Origin: Streptomyces sp. B21-083
GTDB lineage: Bacteria; Actinomycetota; Actinomycetes; Streptomycetales; Streptomycetaceae
Assembly (NCBI RefSeq): GCF_036898825.1
Contig: NZ_JARUND010000001.1
Span: 3,162,001 to 3,226,000 of the forward strand
Direction of reading: 5' to 3'
DNA: 64,000 nt
In this document: positions 17,280-27,600 of the stretch, piece after piece
Layout of the letters: every line of letters begins with the position of its first letter
Position numbering within the stretch: position 1 is the first letter of the stretch
Position numbers and translations under genes: made by a program
Notes under the pieces: generated by a model
Database searches by the model: none
What the model saw: the letters and a program-made list of their open reading frames with translations, nothing else
Told to the model about the DNA's origin: nothing

Positions 17280-19694
17280 TCACGCCGCTGCCGGAACCCT
17301 CACCTCCGCCGGGTTCTCCGCCGGGGTGAGCGCCAGTTCGAGGACCTGGCGGACGTCCGTGACGGCGTGGACGTCGAGCTTCTCCAGGACCTCGGCCGGG
17401 ACGTCGTCCAGGTCGGCCTCGTTGCGCTTGGGGATGATCACGGTGGTGACGCCGGCCCGGTGCGCGGCGAGCAGCTTCTGCTTCACACCGCCGATGGGCA
17501 GCACCCGCCCGGTCAGCGAGACCTCGCCGGTCATGGCGACGTCCGTGCGGACGAGCCGTCCGCTGAGCAGCGACGCGAGGGCGGTCGTCATGGTGACGCC
17601 CGCGCTGGGACCGTCCTTGGGCACGGCGCCCGCCGGGAAGTGGATGTGCACGCCCCGGTCCTTCAGGTCGCCCACGGGCAGCTCCAGTTCGGCGCCGTGC
17701 GAGCGCAGGAAGGAGAGCGCGATCTGCGCGGACTCCTTCATCACGTCACCCAGCTGCCCGGTGAGCGTGAGCCCCGCCGCCCCGGTCTCCGGGTCGGCGA
17801 GCGAGGCCTCGACATAGAGGACGTCGCCCCCGGCCCCGGTGACCGCGAGCCCGGTCGCGACCCCCGGCACGGCGGTGCGCCGCTCGGCCGGGTCCGTGGC
17901 GGACTCGGGCACGTGGTGGGGCCGCCCGATGAGGGCGCGCAGGTCGTCCTCCGTGACGGTGAACGGCAGCTTCCGCTCGCCGAGTTCGTGCTGTGCGGCG
18001 ACCTTCCGCAGCAGTCGCGCGATGGACCGTTCCAGGTTGCGGACGCCGGCCTCCCGGGTGTACTCCCCGGCGAGCTTGCGCAACGCGCCCTCGTCGAGGG
18101 TGACTTCGGGACTCTCCAGGCCGGCCCGCTCCAACTGCCGTGGCAGCAGGTGGTCCCGGGCGATGACGACCTTCTCGTCCTCCGTGTACCCGTCCAGCCG
18201 GACGAGTTCCATCCGGTCGAGCAGGGCCTCGGGAATGGCTTCGAGGACGTTGGCGGTGGCGAGGAACACGACGTCGCTGAGGTCGAGTTCGACTTCGAGG
18301 TAGTGGTCGCGGAAGGTGTGGTTCTGCGCCGGGTCGAGGACCTCGAGCAGCGCGGCGGCGGGGTCGCCCCGGAAGTCGGAGCCGACCTTGTCGATCTCGT
18401 CGAGGAGGACGACGGGGTTCATCGACCCGGCCTCCTTGATGGCCCGCACGATACGGCCGGGCAGCGCGCCGACATACGTACGCCGGTGCCCGCGGATCTC
18501 GGCCTCGTCCCTGACCCCGCCCAGCGCCACGCGGACGAACTTCCGCCCCATGGCGTGCGCGACGGACTCACCGAGGCTGGTCTTCCCGACCCCGGGCGGT
18601 CCGACGAGCGCGAGCACGGCGCCACCACGGCGCCCGCCGACGACCCCGAGGCCACGCTCGGCACGCCGCTTGCGCACGGCGAGGTACTCGGTGATGCGCT
18701 CCTTCACGTCCTGCAGGCCCGCGTGCTCGGCGTCGAGCACGGTCTGGGCGCCCTGGATGTCGTACGCGTCCTCGGTCCGCTCGTTCCAGGGGAGTTCGAG
18801 GACGGTGTCGAGCCAGGTCCTGATCCAGCCGCCCTCGGGCGACTGGTCGGAGGACCGCTCCAGCTTGTCGACCTCCTTGAGAGCCGCCTCGCGCACCTTC
18901 TCCGGCAGATCGGCGGCCTCGACGCGGGTCCGGTAGTCGTCGGACTCCTCACCGTCCTGCTCGCCGTTGATCTCGCGCAGTTCCTTGCGTACGGCTTCCA
19001 GCTGCTTGCGCAGGAGGAACTCCCGCTGCTGCTTGTCGACGCCCTCCTGGACGTCCTTCGCGATGGTCTCTGCGACGTCCTGCTCGGCGAGGTGGTCGCG
19101 CAGCTGCTGGGTGGCGAGCTTCAGCCGGGCCACCGGGTCGGTGGTCTCCAGCAGCTCGATCTTCTGGTCGGTGCTGAGGAAGGGTGAGTAACCGGAATTG
19201 TCGGCAAGGGTGGAGACGTCATCGATGGCCTGTACGCGGTCGACGACCTGCCAGGCGCCGCGCTTGCGCAGCCAGGCAGTGGCAAGGGCCTTGTATTCCT
19301 TGGCGAGTTCGGTGATGTGACCGGGTACCGGGTCCGGGACGGTCTCGTCGATCCGGATGCCCTCGACCCACAGGGCGGCACCCGGGCCGGTGGTCCCGGC
19401 GCCGATCCGCACACGGCCCCGGGCTCGGATGAGGGCCCCCGGGTCCCCGTCGGCCAGCCGGCCGACCTGCTCCACGGTGCCGAGGACACCGGTACTCGCG
19501 TAGGTCCCGTCGATGCGCGGCACGAGCAGCACCCTGGGCTTGCCGGCCTCGGTGCGCGCGGCGGCCTGGGCGGCTTCCACCGCGGCCCGCACATCGGCGT
19601 CGTTCAGGTCCAGCGGAACAACCATGCCGGGCAGCACGACCTCGTCGTCGAGCGGCAGCACGGGCAGTGTGAGCGGTGTGGACGTCGAAGCCAT
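17280..19694 (-). CDS. lon: ATP-dependent Lon protease (LonA)
   Basis: 804 aa, full length for LonA. N-terminal substrate domain (LPVLPLDDEVVLPG...), AAA+ module with Walker A (GPPGVGKTS) and the sensor region, then the protease domain with Ser697 in PKDGPSAG and Lys740 in GVKQK, 43 residues apart as in E. coli Lon. The ATG at 19694 follows GGGGAG. It degrades misfolded and regulatory proteins in the cytosol. An HspR-type inverted repeat lies 22 nt upstream of the start, consistent with heat-shock control by HspR as known in Streptomyces. Confidence 0.96.
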   Translation of the reverse strand: MASTSTPLTLPVLPLDDEVVLPGMVVPLDLNDADVRAAVEAAQAAARTEAGKPRVLLVPRIDGTYASTGVLGTVEQVGRLADGDPGALIRARGRVRIGAGTTGPGAALWVEGIRIDETVPDPVPGHITELAKEYKALATAWLRKRGAWQVVDRVQAIDDVSTLADNSGYSPFLSTDQKIELLETTDPVARLKLATQQLRDHLAEQDVAETIAKDVQEGVDKQQREFLLRKQLEAVRKELREINGEQDGEESDDYRTRVEAADLPEKVREAALKEVDKLERSSDQSPEGGWIRTWLDTVLELPWNERTEDAYDIQGAQTVLDAEHAGLQDVKERITEYLAVRKRRAERGLGVVGGRRGGAVLALVGPPGVGKTSLGESVAHAMGRKFVRVALGGVRDEAEIRGHRRTYVGALPGRIVRAIKEAGSMNPVVLLDEIDKVGSDFRGDPAAALLEVLDPAQNHTFRDHYLEVELDLSDVVFLATANVLEAIPEALLDRMELVRLDGYTEDEKVVIARDHLLPRQLERAGLESPEVTLDEGALRKLAGEYTREAGVRNLERSIARLLRKVAAQHELGERKLPFTVTEDDLRALIGRPHHVPESATDPAERRTAVPGVATGLAVTGAGGDVLYVEASLADPETGAAGLTLTGQLGDVMKESAQIALSFLRSHGAELELPVGDLKDRGVHIHFPAGAVPKDGPSAGVTMTTALASLLSGRLVRTDVAMTGEVSLTGRVLPIGGVKQKLLAAHRAGVTTVIIPKRNEADLDDVPAEVLEKLDVHAVTDVRQVLELALTPAENPAEVRVPAAA

Positions 19695-19709
19695 GATCTC
19701 CCCTTCGGC

Positions 19710-19736
19710 ACTCAAGTTGAGCTATGCCGACTCAAT
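19710..19736. promoter_or_regulatory. HspR operator (HAIR-like) upstream of lon
   Basis: GTTGAGC-N7-ACTCAAT at 19716-19736 matches the HAIR consensus CTTGAGT-N7-ACTCAAG at 11 of 14 positions. A second, perfect ACTCAAG half-site abuts it at 19710-19716. The position just upstream of the lon start fits repression by HspR. Confidence 0.8.
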
Positions 19737-19868
19737 GCTTGGCGGGGGCCGAATGTTCCCCGAGGCGTGTTCGCCGTGAGCGATCACCTCTGCCGCGGCG
19801 GCCGAAAACCCGCATACAGTCACCCACGTAATACTCATTACCGCATATCAACTATTACAGGAGTTCGG

Positions 19869-20528
19869 GTGGACGGAACCGTGCGGGCCTGGGTCGACGG
19901 CTGGGTGGTCTCCCGCGGGGCGTCGCCGCCGGTGGTCGAGCCCTGGGGATACACGGTCGACGTGGGCACGGCCCGAGCCGTCACCCGGCACGTCCTGGGC
20001 GCGGTGAACAACGGCGTCGAGGAACGGACCGTCCGGAAGGTGGCCGACGCCGTGACCGGGGCGGGCGTGTGGCTCAAGGTGTTCGACGACCCGGCGACGG
20101 TCGGCGGGTGGCTCGGCGAACGCTGGTCGGTCGGCCCGGAGCCGGGGTACCTCATGTCGGTCCCGCTGACCGCCGCGCAGGCGCCGGCCGCCCCCGCCGG
20201 CTACCGGGTCCGCACCTGGACACGCGGCGGCGTGACGCGCGTGATGCTCGCGGCGGCCGACGGTTCCTGGGCCGCCCGCGGCCAGATCGCCCCCACCGGT
20301 CGGACGGCGGTCGTCGACCAGGTGGAGACCTCCCCCGCACACCGACGCCGAGGCCTCGGCGCCTTCGTGATGCGAACGCTCGCACGGGAGGCGTTCACCC
20401 AGGGCGCGGAGAGAGGCGTACTGGCCGGAACACCCGAGGGACGGGCCCTGTACGAGTCACTGGGCTGGCACGTGGAGGCACCCCTGACGAGCGCGACGTT
20501 CATGGGGACGGCCGTCGACGGGACGTAG
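19869..20528 (+). CDS. GNAT-family N-acetyltransferase
   Basis: 219 aa from GTG 19869, preceded by AGGAG. The C-terminal half is a GNAT fold with the acetyl-CoA loop RRRGLG (motif A, about residue 160) and a final strand region YESLGWHVEAP typical of the family. The N-terminal half is less conserved. The acceptor is unknown. The last base of its stop codon is the first base of a dispersed palindrome. Confidence 0.87.
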   Translation: MDGTVRAWVDGWVVSRGASPPVVEPWGYTVDVGTARAVTRHVLGAVNNGVEERTVRKVADAVTGAGVWLKVFDDPATVGGWLGERWSVGPEPGYLMSVPLTAAQAPAAPAGYRVRTWTRGGVTRVMLAAADGSWAARGQIAPTGRTAVVDQVETSPAHRRRGLGAFVMRTLAREAFTQGAERGVLAGTPEGRALYESLGWHVEAPLTSATFMGTAVDGT

Positions 20529-21546
20529 GCCTGTCGTCACATTCCCGCCTGCCTCGCGACGCCGTGCACGCTCCCCCACTGCCTGGTGGGCGTGGGAGGT
20601 GCCCCCACTCGCCGCCCACTCGGACGTCAGCCGCCCGCCGCGGCGGGCACCAGGCCCGCCCTCCGGGCGGACGACGGGAATGTGACGGCAGGCCCTGGAC
20701 ACCTGCCCTAGACCTGCCCTGGACCGGCCTCCGCCACCGTCGCACCCAGGGCCAGGTGGCGACCCCGATGGCAAGCGCCGTCACATGACCCCAGTTGGTC
20801 ATCGGGTCGGTGTAGGCGATCAGGTCCTGCACCAGCGACCCGCCGAACACCGCCAGCATCGGCCATCCCAGCCAGGGCCGCAGCAGTCCCGCCAACGCCC
20901 CCACACTCGCCGCGACCCCGAAACTGATGCCGTAGTCGAGCCGGTGCAGCGAACTGTCGGGCAGCCACCCCACCAGCACCCCGAGCCCCACCGGCACCTC
21001 GGTCGCGAGGGTGGCCAGTACATGCCCGAGCGCGAACACCCAGGCGGTACGCGCTCCGCCGATCCGCCGCTCCAGCGCCGTAAGAACAAGGAGGAAGACA
21101 ACGCCGTACGGCGAGGTCACGCCTCCCGCGACCCACAGCGCGCTGGTGATCAGCACGACCACGGGCGCCCGCAGGAGGTGGGCGACATCCGTGCTGGTGC
21201 CCTGATGGAGGGCGTGCACCAGGGCGGGGTCCGCATGTTCGGCCACATATGCCGTGACCAGCAGGACAGCCGCGTACGTGAAGGTGAACGGTGTGCCCGT
21301 GGGCGTGGGGAGAAGGTGCCAGGGGCGGAAAACCCGCCTCCCGGGGACAGCGGTCGCCGGAACCACGGGCCGCGCGGACACCGCTTCCGCCGGTCCCCGC
21401 TGCCTCGGCATCCCGTCCAGCAGCCGCACGCCCTCCGCGACGGGCACGCCCGAGAGCGCCGGTGAACCCGACGTCACGTCGCCCTTCGCATCGATCCGTT
21501 CCACAGTGAGGCGCTCCTTCCGCTTCGCCCCACCCTTCGCCTCCAC
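20500..21546 (-). CDS. Rhomboid-like membrane protein with repeat-derived tail
   Basis: 348 aa as an open frame. About residues 75-280 contain five or six hydrophobic segments with rhomboid-like features (FTFTYAAVLLVTAY, TSPYGVVFLLVLTALERRIGG, FALGHVLATLATEVPVGLGV, HRLDYGISFGVAASVGALAG), but no clear GxSG serine, so it is probably an inactive rhomboid-like protein. The last 64 or so residues are translated from the palindrome at 20528-20694 and the end of the GNAT gene, and are unlikely to be functional. The start is uncertain: GTG 21546 or a later ATG. Confidence 0.72.
   Translation of the reverse strand: MEAKGGAKRKERLTVERIDAKGDVTSGSPALSGVPVAEGVRLLDGMPRQRGPAEAVSARPVVPATAVPGRRVFRPWHLLPTPTGTPFTFTYAAVLLVTAYVAEHADPALVHALHQGTSTDVAHLLRAPVVVLITSALWVAGGVTSPYGVVFLLVLTALERRIGGARTAWVFALGHVLATLATEVPVGLGVLVGWLPDSSLHRLDYGISFGVAASVGALAGLLRPWLGWPMLAVFGGSLVQDLIAYTDPMTNWGHVTALAIGVATWPWVRRWRRPVQGRSRAGVQGLPSHSRRPPGGRAWCPPRRAADVRVGGEWGHLPRPPGSGGACTASRGRRECDDRPTSRRRPSP
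20528..20694. repeat. Dispersed palindromic element, 20-bp terminal arms
   Basis: Terminal arms GGCCTGTCGTCACATTCCCG (20528-20547) and the complement (20675-20694) differ at one base. The interior holds further self-complementary GC-rich blocks (CCCACTGCCTGG, CCGCCCGCCGCGGCGGGC). It has no coding capacity of its own, but an antisense frame runs through it. Confidence 0.8.
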
Positions 21547-21653
21547 CCTCGCGGTTGTCTGTGACCCGCGCCACGCGAAGGCCGATTCACAGCAAGCCGA
21601 CAGGACCCATAAAGGCCGCGCTCATCCGAGCCGCACTGCGCCAAGATGTCCCC

Positions 21654-22349
21654 ATGACCCATCCGACCGCCTCCTACGGAGCCCCCGAAGTCCTGGACCG
21701 GCAGGAGGGGCCGTACGGCGAAGTCGTGCTGCGGCGGCACGGAGAGTTACTGCAGATCATCGCCAACGGATGCTTCCTGATGGACACTTCGGACGGCCGG
21801 TCCGAGCGCCTGCTCGTCGACGCCGCCCTCGACGCGCTCACCCCCGATTCCCGGGGCTCCTTCCCGCACGTCCTCATCGGCGGTCTGGGCGTCGGGTTCT
21901 CGCTCGCGCATGCCGCGTCCGACCCCCGCTGGGGTGGCATCACCGTCGTCGAACGTGAACCGGCGATCATCGGATGGCATCGCGACGGGCCGCTGTCGGA
22001 GCTTTCGGCCCCGGCCCTCTCCGATCCGCGCACCGAGGTCGTCGCAGCTGACCTGGTGAGATACGTCAATGAGACCTCCGCCACATTCGACGCCCTGTGT
22101 CTCGACATCGACAACGGCCCCGACTGGACTGTCACGGAGGACAACCAGAGCCTGTATTCACAGGCCGGACTCGCAAGCTGCGCAAGGGTGTTGAGGCCGG
22201 ACGGGGTGCTCGCGGTGTGGTCCGCGCAACCTTCCCGGGAATTTGAGCAAACTCTACGGAATGCCGGATTCCGGGCAGTACGCACCGAAGAGATCCCCGT
22301 TGCCCGAGGAGTCCCCGACGTCGTCCATCTCGCCGTCCGGCCTGGATAG
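21654..22349 (+). CDS. Spermidine-synthase-like / class I SAM-type protein
   Basis: 231 aa from the ATG at 21654. The fold signature is VLIGGLGVGFSLAHA, followed by VVEREPAIIGWHR, VVAADLVRYV and FDALCLDIDNGPDW, which resembles the polyamine aminopropyltransferase/methyltransferase superfamily. The usual spermidine synthase GGGxG motif and catalytic Asp pattern are only partly kept, so the enzyme activity is uncertain. It precedes a two-component system on the same strand, 145 nt away. Confidence 0.8.
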   Translation: MTHPTASYGAPEVLDRQEGPYGEVVLRRHGELLQIIANGCFLMDTSDGRSERLLVDAALDALTPDSRGSFPHVLIGGLGVGFSLAHAASDPRWGGITVVEREPAIIGWHRDGPLSELSAPALSDPRTEVVAADLVRYVNETSATFDALCLDIDNGPDWTVTEDNQSLYSQAGLASCARVLRPDGVLAVWSAQPSREFEQTLRNAGFRAVRTEEIPVARGVPDVVHLAVRPG

Positions 22350-22494
22350 CCCCCACGCGGTGACTGCCCGTACTCTGCTTCCCTGACGCCGATCACTCAT
22401 CCGATCAGTCGTGCGTCAACCGCAGTCATGCGCGGACAAGCGCAGCCAAGGAACCACCCCACTGGTTCCGAAAAGCACACTTCAGGGACGGGCG

Positions 22495-23232
22495 ATGGAG
22501 CAGACACACACCTCCCAGAACGGCGCGACGGCGACACCTGGCGCCCAGCGCCGGGTACTCGTGGTCGAGGACGATCCGACGATCGTCGACGCCATCGCGG
22601 CCCGTCTGCGCGCCGAGGGATTTCTCGTGCAGACCGCCGGCGACGGGCCGGCCGCCGTCGACACCGCCGAGGCCTGGCAGCCCGATCTGCTGATCCTCGA
22701 CATCATGCTGCCCGGCTTCGACGGGCTCGAAGTATGCAGGCGGGTGCAGGCCCAGCGGGCCGTGCCCGTCCTGATGCTCACCGCGCGCGACGACGAGACC
22801 GACATGCTGGTCGGGCTCGGTGTCGGCGCCGACGACTACATGACGAAGCCCTTCTCCATGCGTGAACTGGCCGCGCGGGTGCACGTGCTGCTGCGCCGGG
22901 TCGAGCGGGCCGCCATCGCCGCGTCGACACCGCGCTCCGGCATCCTGCGCCTCGGCGAGCTGGAGATCGACCACGCGCAGCGACGGGTGCGGGTGCGCTC
23001 CGAGGACGTGCATCTCACGCCCACCGAGTTCGACCTGCTCGTCTGTCTCGCCAACACGCCCCGCGCCGTCCTCTCTCGCGAGCAGCTGCTCGCCGAGGTC
23101 TGGGACTGGGCGGACGCCTCCGGCACCCGGACCGTCGACAGCCACATCAAGGCGCTGCGCCGGAAGATCGGCGCCGAGCGGATCCGTACGGTGCACGGGG
23201 TCGGCTACGCACTGGAGACACCGACGCCATGA
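22495..23232 (+). CDS. OmpR-family response regulator
   Basis: 245 aa from the ATG at 22495 (GGGACGG upstream). Receiver domain at about residues 20-135 with phospho-acceptor Asp69 (LILDIMLPG), the acidic pair EDD, and the switch Lys in TKPFSM. A winged-helix DNA-binding domain (about residues 150-243) has LTPTEFDLLVCLANTPRAV and RTVHGVGYAL. Its stop overlaps the kinase start as ATGA. It lies directly upstream of the 2-oxoglutarate decarboxylase gene in the same orientation, though control of that gene is unproven. Confidence 0.95.
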   Translation: MEQTHTSQNGATATPGAQRRVLVVEDDPTIVDAIAARLRAEGFLVQTAGDGPAAVDTAEAWQPDLLILDIMLPGFDGLEVCRRVQAQRAVPVLMLTARDDETDMLVGLGVGADDYMTKPFSMRELAARVHVLLRRVERAAIAASTPRSGILRLGELEIDHAQRRVRVRSEDVHLTPTEFDLLVCLANTPRAVLSREQLLAEVWDWADASGTRTVDSHIKALRRKIGAERIRTVHGVGYALETPTP

Positions 23233-24338
23233 ACCTGGGGCGGCCGGCCGCACGGAGGAGCCCCGGGGAACCCTGGGGCGGCGTACGCCCGTTCTCGATC
23301 AAGACCAAGCTGGGCGCACTGGTCGTCGTCTCGGTGCTGATCACCACAGGTCTGTCGATGATCGCGGTGCACACCAAGACGGAGCTCCGCTTCATCACGG
23401 TCTTCTCGATGATCGCCACACTGTTGATAACGCAGTTCGTGGCCCATTCGCTCACCGCGCCGCTCGACGACATGAACGCGGTGGCCCGCTCCATCTCGCA
23501 GGGCGACTACACACGCCGGGTGCGCGAGAACCGCTGGGACGAACTGGGTGACCTGGCCCAGACGATCAACGTCATGGCGGACGAGCTGGAGGCCCAGGAC
23601 CGGCAGCGCAAGGAGCTGGTGGCGAACGTCTCGCACGAGCTGCGCACCCCCATCGCGGGTCTGCGCGCGGTGCTGGAGAACGTCGTGGACGGGGTCTCGG
23701 CCGCCGATCCGGAGACCATGCGTACGGCGCTCAAGCAGACCGAGCGCCTCGGCCGGCTGGTGGAGACCCTGCTGGACCTCTCCCGGCTCGACAACGGGGT
23801 CGTACCGCTGCGCACGCGCCGGTTCGAGGTCTGGCCGTATCTCTCCGGCGTGCTCAAGGAGGCCAACATGCTGGCCTCCACGCGCGCGGGCATCGCGTCC
23901 GGCTCCGGCGGTCACACCCGTAACGACGTCCATCTGCACCTCGACGTCAACCCGCCCGAGCTGGTCGCGCACGCGGACCCGGAGCGTCTGCACCAGGTCG
24001 TCGCCAACCTGATCGACAACGCGGTCAAGCACAGCCCCCCGCACGGCCGGGTCACGGTGAAGGCGCGGCGCGGGACGCCGGCCGAGTCGCTGGAGCTGGA
24101 GATCCTGGACGAGGGTCCGGGCATTCCGCGCTCGGAGTGGCACCGGGTCTTCGAGCGGTTCAACCGCGGCGGCGTCAGCTCACCGCACGGGCCGGGCAGC
24201 GACGGCGGTACGGGACTCGGGCTGGCGATCGCCCGCTGGGCGGTCGATCTGCACGGCGGCCGGATCGGTGTGGCCGAATCCGAGCGGGGTTGCCGGATTT
24301 TGGTCACCCTTCCGGGAGAGTCATCCGTCCCAAGTTGA
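23229..24338 (+). CDS. Sensor histidine kinase
   Basis: 369 aa. Two hydrophobic segments (about residues 28-48 and 55-75) leave only a very short extracytoplasmic loop, so sensing is probably intramembrane. A HAMP domain (about 77-130), HisKA with His136 in SHELRTP, and HATPase with N box (NLIDNAVKHS), DEGPGI and GTGLGLAIA follow. It is coupled to the response regulator by a 4-nt overlap. Confidence 0.95.
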   Translation: MNLGRPAARRSPGEPWGGVRPFSIKTKLGALVVVSVLITTGLSMIAVHTKTELRFITVFSMIATLLITQFVAHSLTAPLDDMNAVARSISQGDYTRRVRENRWDELGDLAQTINVMADELEAQDRQRKELVANVSHELRTPIAGLRAVLENVVDGVSAADPETMRTALKQTERLGRLVETLLDLSRLDNGVVPLRTRRFEVWPYLSGVLKEANMLASTRAGIASGSGGHTRNDVHLHLDVNPPELVAHADPERLHQVVANLIDNAVKHSPPHGRVTVKARRGTPAESLELEILDEGPGIPRSEWHRVFERFNRGGVSSPHGPGSDGGTGLGLAIARWAVDLHGGRIGVAESERGCRILVTLPGESSVPS

Positions 24339-24654
24339 CGTAAAGTTCGAAGCGGAGCCGCAAGATCCACCTGACATCCCCGCTGACGGACGCGCGTGGA
24401 CACGTGTGATTGCTCACAGGCCCGCGCATTTCGTGCGCCGAGGCGACAATTTGCGTTTCCCCCACATGTCCTTTTCGGACCGGAACCCCGCTTGTTTCCC
24501 GCCATTTCACCCCCCGAAACTCGATTCTTGATGTGACTTACGCGACGTTGAACGGGCCCGGACTGACCTTTCGGCCACAGGGGCGTAGCCTTGATTCCCG
24601 CTGTCCATCACCTTGTGAAGCCACCATGTGAAGCGGAAGAGGGCGGTTGCCGCC
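24339..24654. other. Upstream region of kgd
   Basis: No gene seen. It is more AT-rich than its surroundings (for example ACATGTCC, TTTCCCG, TTCTTGATGTGAC) and should hold the kgd promoter and a leader. No hairpin terminator for the two-component operon was found. Confidence 0.4.
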
Positions 24655-27600
24655 GTGTCGCCACAGTCCCCCAGTAACTCATCGAGCATCTCGACCGACG
24701 AGGCCCCAGGTAACCCTGCGGCCGCGTTCGGACCCAACGAGTGGCTCGTCGACGAGATCTATCAGCAGTACCTCCAGGACCCGAATTCCGTAGACCGTGC
24801 CTGGTGGGACTTCTTCGCCGACTACAAGCCCGGGGCGGCCGCCGTCCCCACGGCTACGGCGGGTACTGCGGCCGCGGGGGCCGCAGAGACCACCCCGACC
24901 CCCCCGGCCGCCCCCACGGCCACCGTGACCCCGACCGTGCCGGCGCCGGCCCCTGCGGCCGCTCCCAGGCCCGCCGCGGCCGCTCCGGCAGCCGCTCCGG
25001 CGGCTCCGGTCGCGAAGCCCGCAGCAGCGGCGCCCGCACCGGCCGCCGCCAAGCCGCAGCCCGGTGCAAGCACCGGCTCCACCGGAGCGGCCAACGCCGC
25101 GCGAACGTCTGCTCCTCAGGCCGCGGACGGCCCGGAGTTCGTGACGCTGCGCGGCCCGTCCGCGGCCGTGGCGAAGAACATGAACGCCTCGATCGAGGTG
25201 CCCACGGCCACGTCCGTGCGCGCGGTCCCGGTGAAGCTGCTCTTCGACAACCGCATCGTCATCAACAACCACCTGAAGCGTGCCCGGGGCGGGAAGATCT
25301 CCTTCACCCACCTCATCGGCTACGCGATGGTCCAGGCCATCAAGGCCATGCCGTCGATGAACTACTCCTTCCAGGAGAAGGACGGCAAGCCGACCCTCGT
25401 CAAGCCGGCGCACATCAACTTCGGCCTGGCCATCGACCTGGTGAAGCCCAACGGCGACCGCCAACTCGTCGTGGCCGGCATCAAGAAGGCCGAGACGCTG
25501 AACTTCTTCGAGTTCTGGCAGGCCTACGAGGACATCGTCCGCCGCGCCCGCGACGGCAAGCTGACGATGGACGACTTCACCGGCGTCACGGTCTCCCTGA
25601 CCAACCCCGGCGGCCTCGGCACCGTTCACTCGGTCCCGCGTCTGATGCCCGGTCAGTCGGTCATCATGGGCGTCGGTTCCATGGACTACCCGGCGGAGTT
25701 CCAGGGCACGTCCCAGGACACCCTGAACAAGCTCGGCATCGCGAAGGTCATGACGCTCACGTCGACCTACGACCACCGGGTCATCCAGGGTGCGGCGTCG
25801 GGCGAGTTCCTGCGTGTCGTCGCGAACTCCCTCCTCGGGGAGAACGGCTTCTACGACGAGATCTTCGAGGCGCTGCGCATCCCCTACGAGCCGGTCCGCT
25901 GGCTCAAGGACATCGACGCCAGCCACGACGACGACGTCACGAAGGCCGCCCGCGTCTTCGAGCTGATCCACTCCTACCGGGTCCGCGGCCACGTCATGGC
26001 CGACACAGACCCGCTGGAGTACCGCCAGCGCAAGCACCCCGACCTGGACATCACCGAGCACGGGCTCACCCTCTGGGACCTGGAGCGCGAGTTCGCGGTC
26101 GGCGGCTTCGCGGGCAAGTCCCTGATGAAGCTGCGCGACATCCTCGGCGTGCTGCGCGACTCGTACTGCCGCACCACGGGCGTCGAGTTCATGCACATCC
26201 AGGACCCGAAGCAGCGCAAGTGGATCCAGGACCGCATCGAGCGCCCGCACTCCAACCCGGAGCGCGAGGAGCAGCTGCGCATCCTGCGCCGCCTGAACGC
26301 GGCGGAGGCCTTCGAGACCTTCCTGCAGACGAAGTACGTCGGCCAGAAGCGCTTCTCGCTGGAGGGCGGCGAGTCCGTCATCCCGCTGCTCGACGCGGTC
26401 ATCGACAGCGCGGCCGAGTCGCGCCTCGACGAGGTCGTCATCGGCATGGCCCACCGCGGCCGGCTGAACGTCCTGGCGAACATCGTCGGCAAGTCGTACG
26501 CCCAGATCTTCCGGGAGTTCGAGGGCAACCTCGACCCGAAGTCGATGCACGGCTCCGGCGACGTGAAGTACCACCTGGGCGCCCAGGGCGTGTTCACCGG
26601 CCTGGACGGCGAGCAGATCAACGTCTCGCTGGCCGCCAACCCGTCCCACCTGGAGACGGTCGACCCGGTCATCGAGGGCATCGCCCGCGCCAAGCAGGAC
26701 ATCATCAACAAGGGCGGCACGGACTTCACGGTCCTGCCGGTCGCCCTGCACGGTGACGCGGCCTTCGCAGGCCAGGGCGTCGTGGCCGAGACCCTCAACA
26801 TGTCGCAGCTGCGGGGCTACCGCACCGGCGGCACGGTCCACATCGTCATCAACAACCAGGTCGGCTTCACCGCCGCCCCGGAGTCGTCGCGCTCCTCCAT
26901 GTACGCCACCGACGTGGCCCGCATGATCGAGGCGCCGATCTTCCACGTGAACGGCGACGACCCCGAGGCAGTCGTCCGCATCGCTCGGCTGGCCTTCGAG
27001 TTCCGACAGGCGTTCAACAAGGACGTCGTCATCGACCTCATCTGCTACCGCCGCCGCGGCCACAACGAGTCGGACAACCCGGCGTTCACGCAGCCCCTGA
27101 TGTACGACCTGATCGACAAGAAGCGCTCGGTGCGCAAGCTCTACACCGAGTCCCTCATCGGCCGCGGCGACATCACCCTGGAAGAGGCCGAGCAGGCGCT
27201 GCAGGACTTCCAGGGCCAGCTGGAGAAGGTCTTCACGGAGGTCCGCGAGGCCGTGTCGGCTCCGGCCGAGGCACATGTCCCGGACCCGCAGGCCGAGTTC
27301 CCCGTGGCCGTGCAGACCGCGATCTCCCAGGAGGTCGTCAAGCGCATCGCCGAGTCCCAGGTCAACATCCCCGACCAGGTCACCGTCCACCCGCGACTGC
27401 TGCCGCAACTGCAGCGCCGCGCGGCGATGATCGAGGACGGCACGATCGACTGGGGCATGGGCGAGACCCTCGCCATCGGTTCGCTGCTCCTCGAAGGCAC
27501 TCCCGTCCGCCTCTCCGGCCAGGACTCCCGCCGAGGCACGTTCGGCCAGCGCCACGCGGTGCTGATCGACCGGGTCACGGGCGGGGACTACACCCCGCTC

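Noticed and set aside
20528..20694. Miniature transposon or IS remnant
   Set aside because: Inverted ends are present, but no flanking target duplication could be shown and there is no transposase; kept as a dispersed palindrome.
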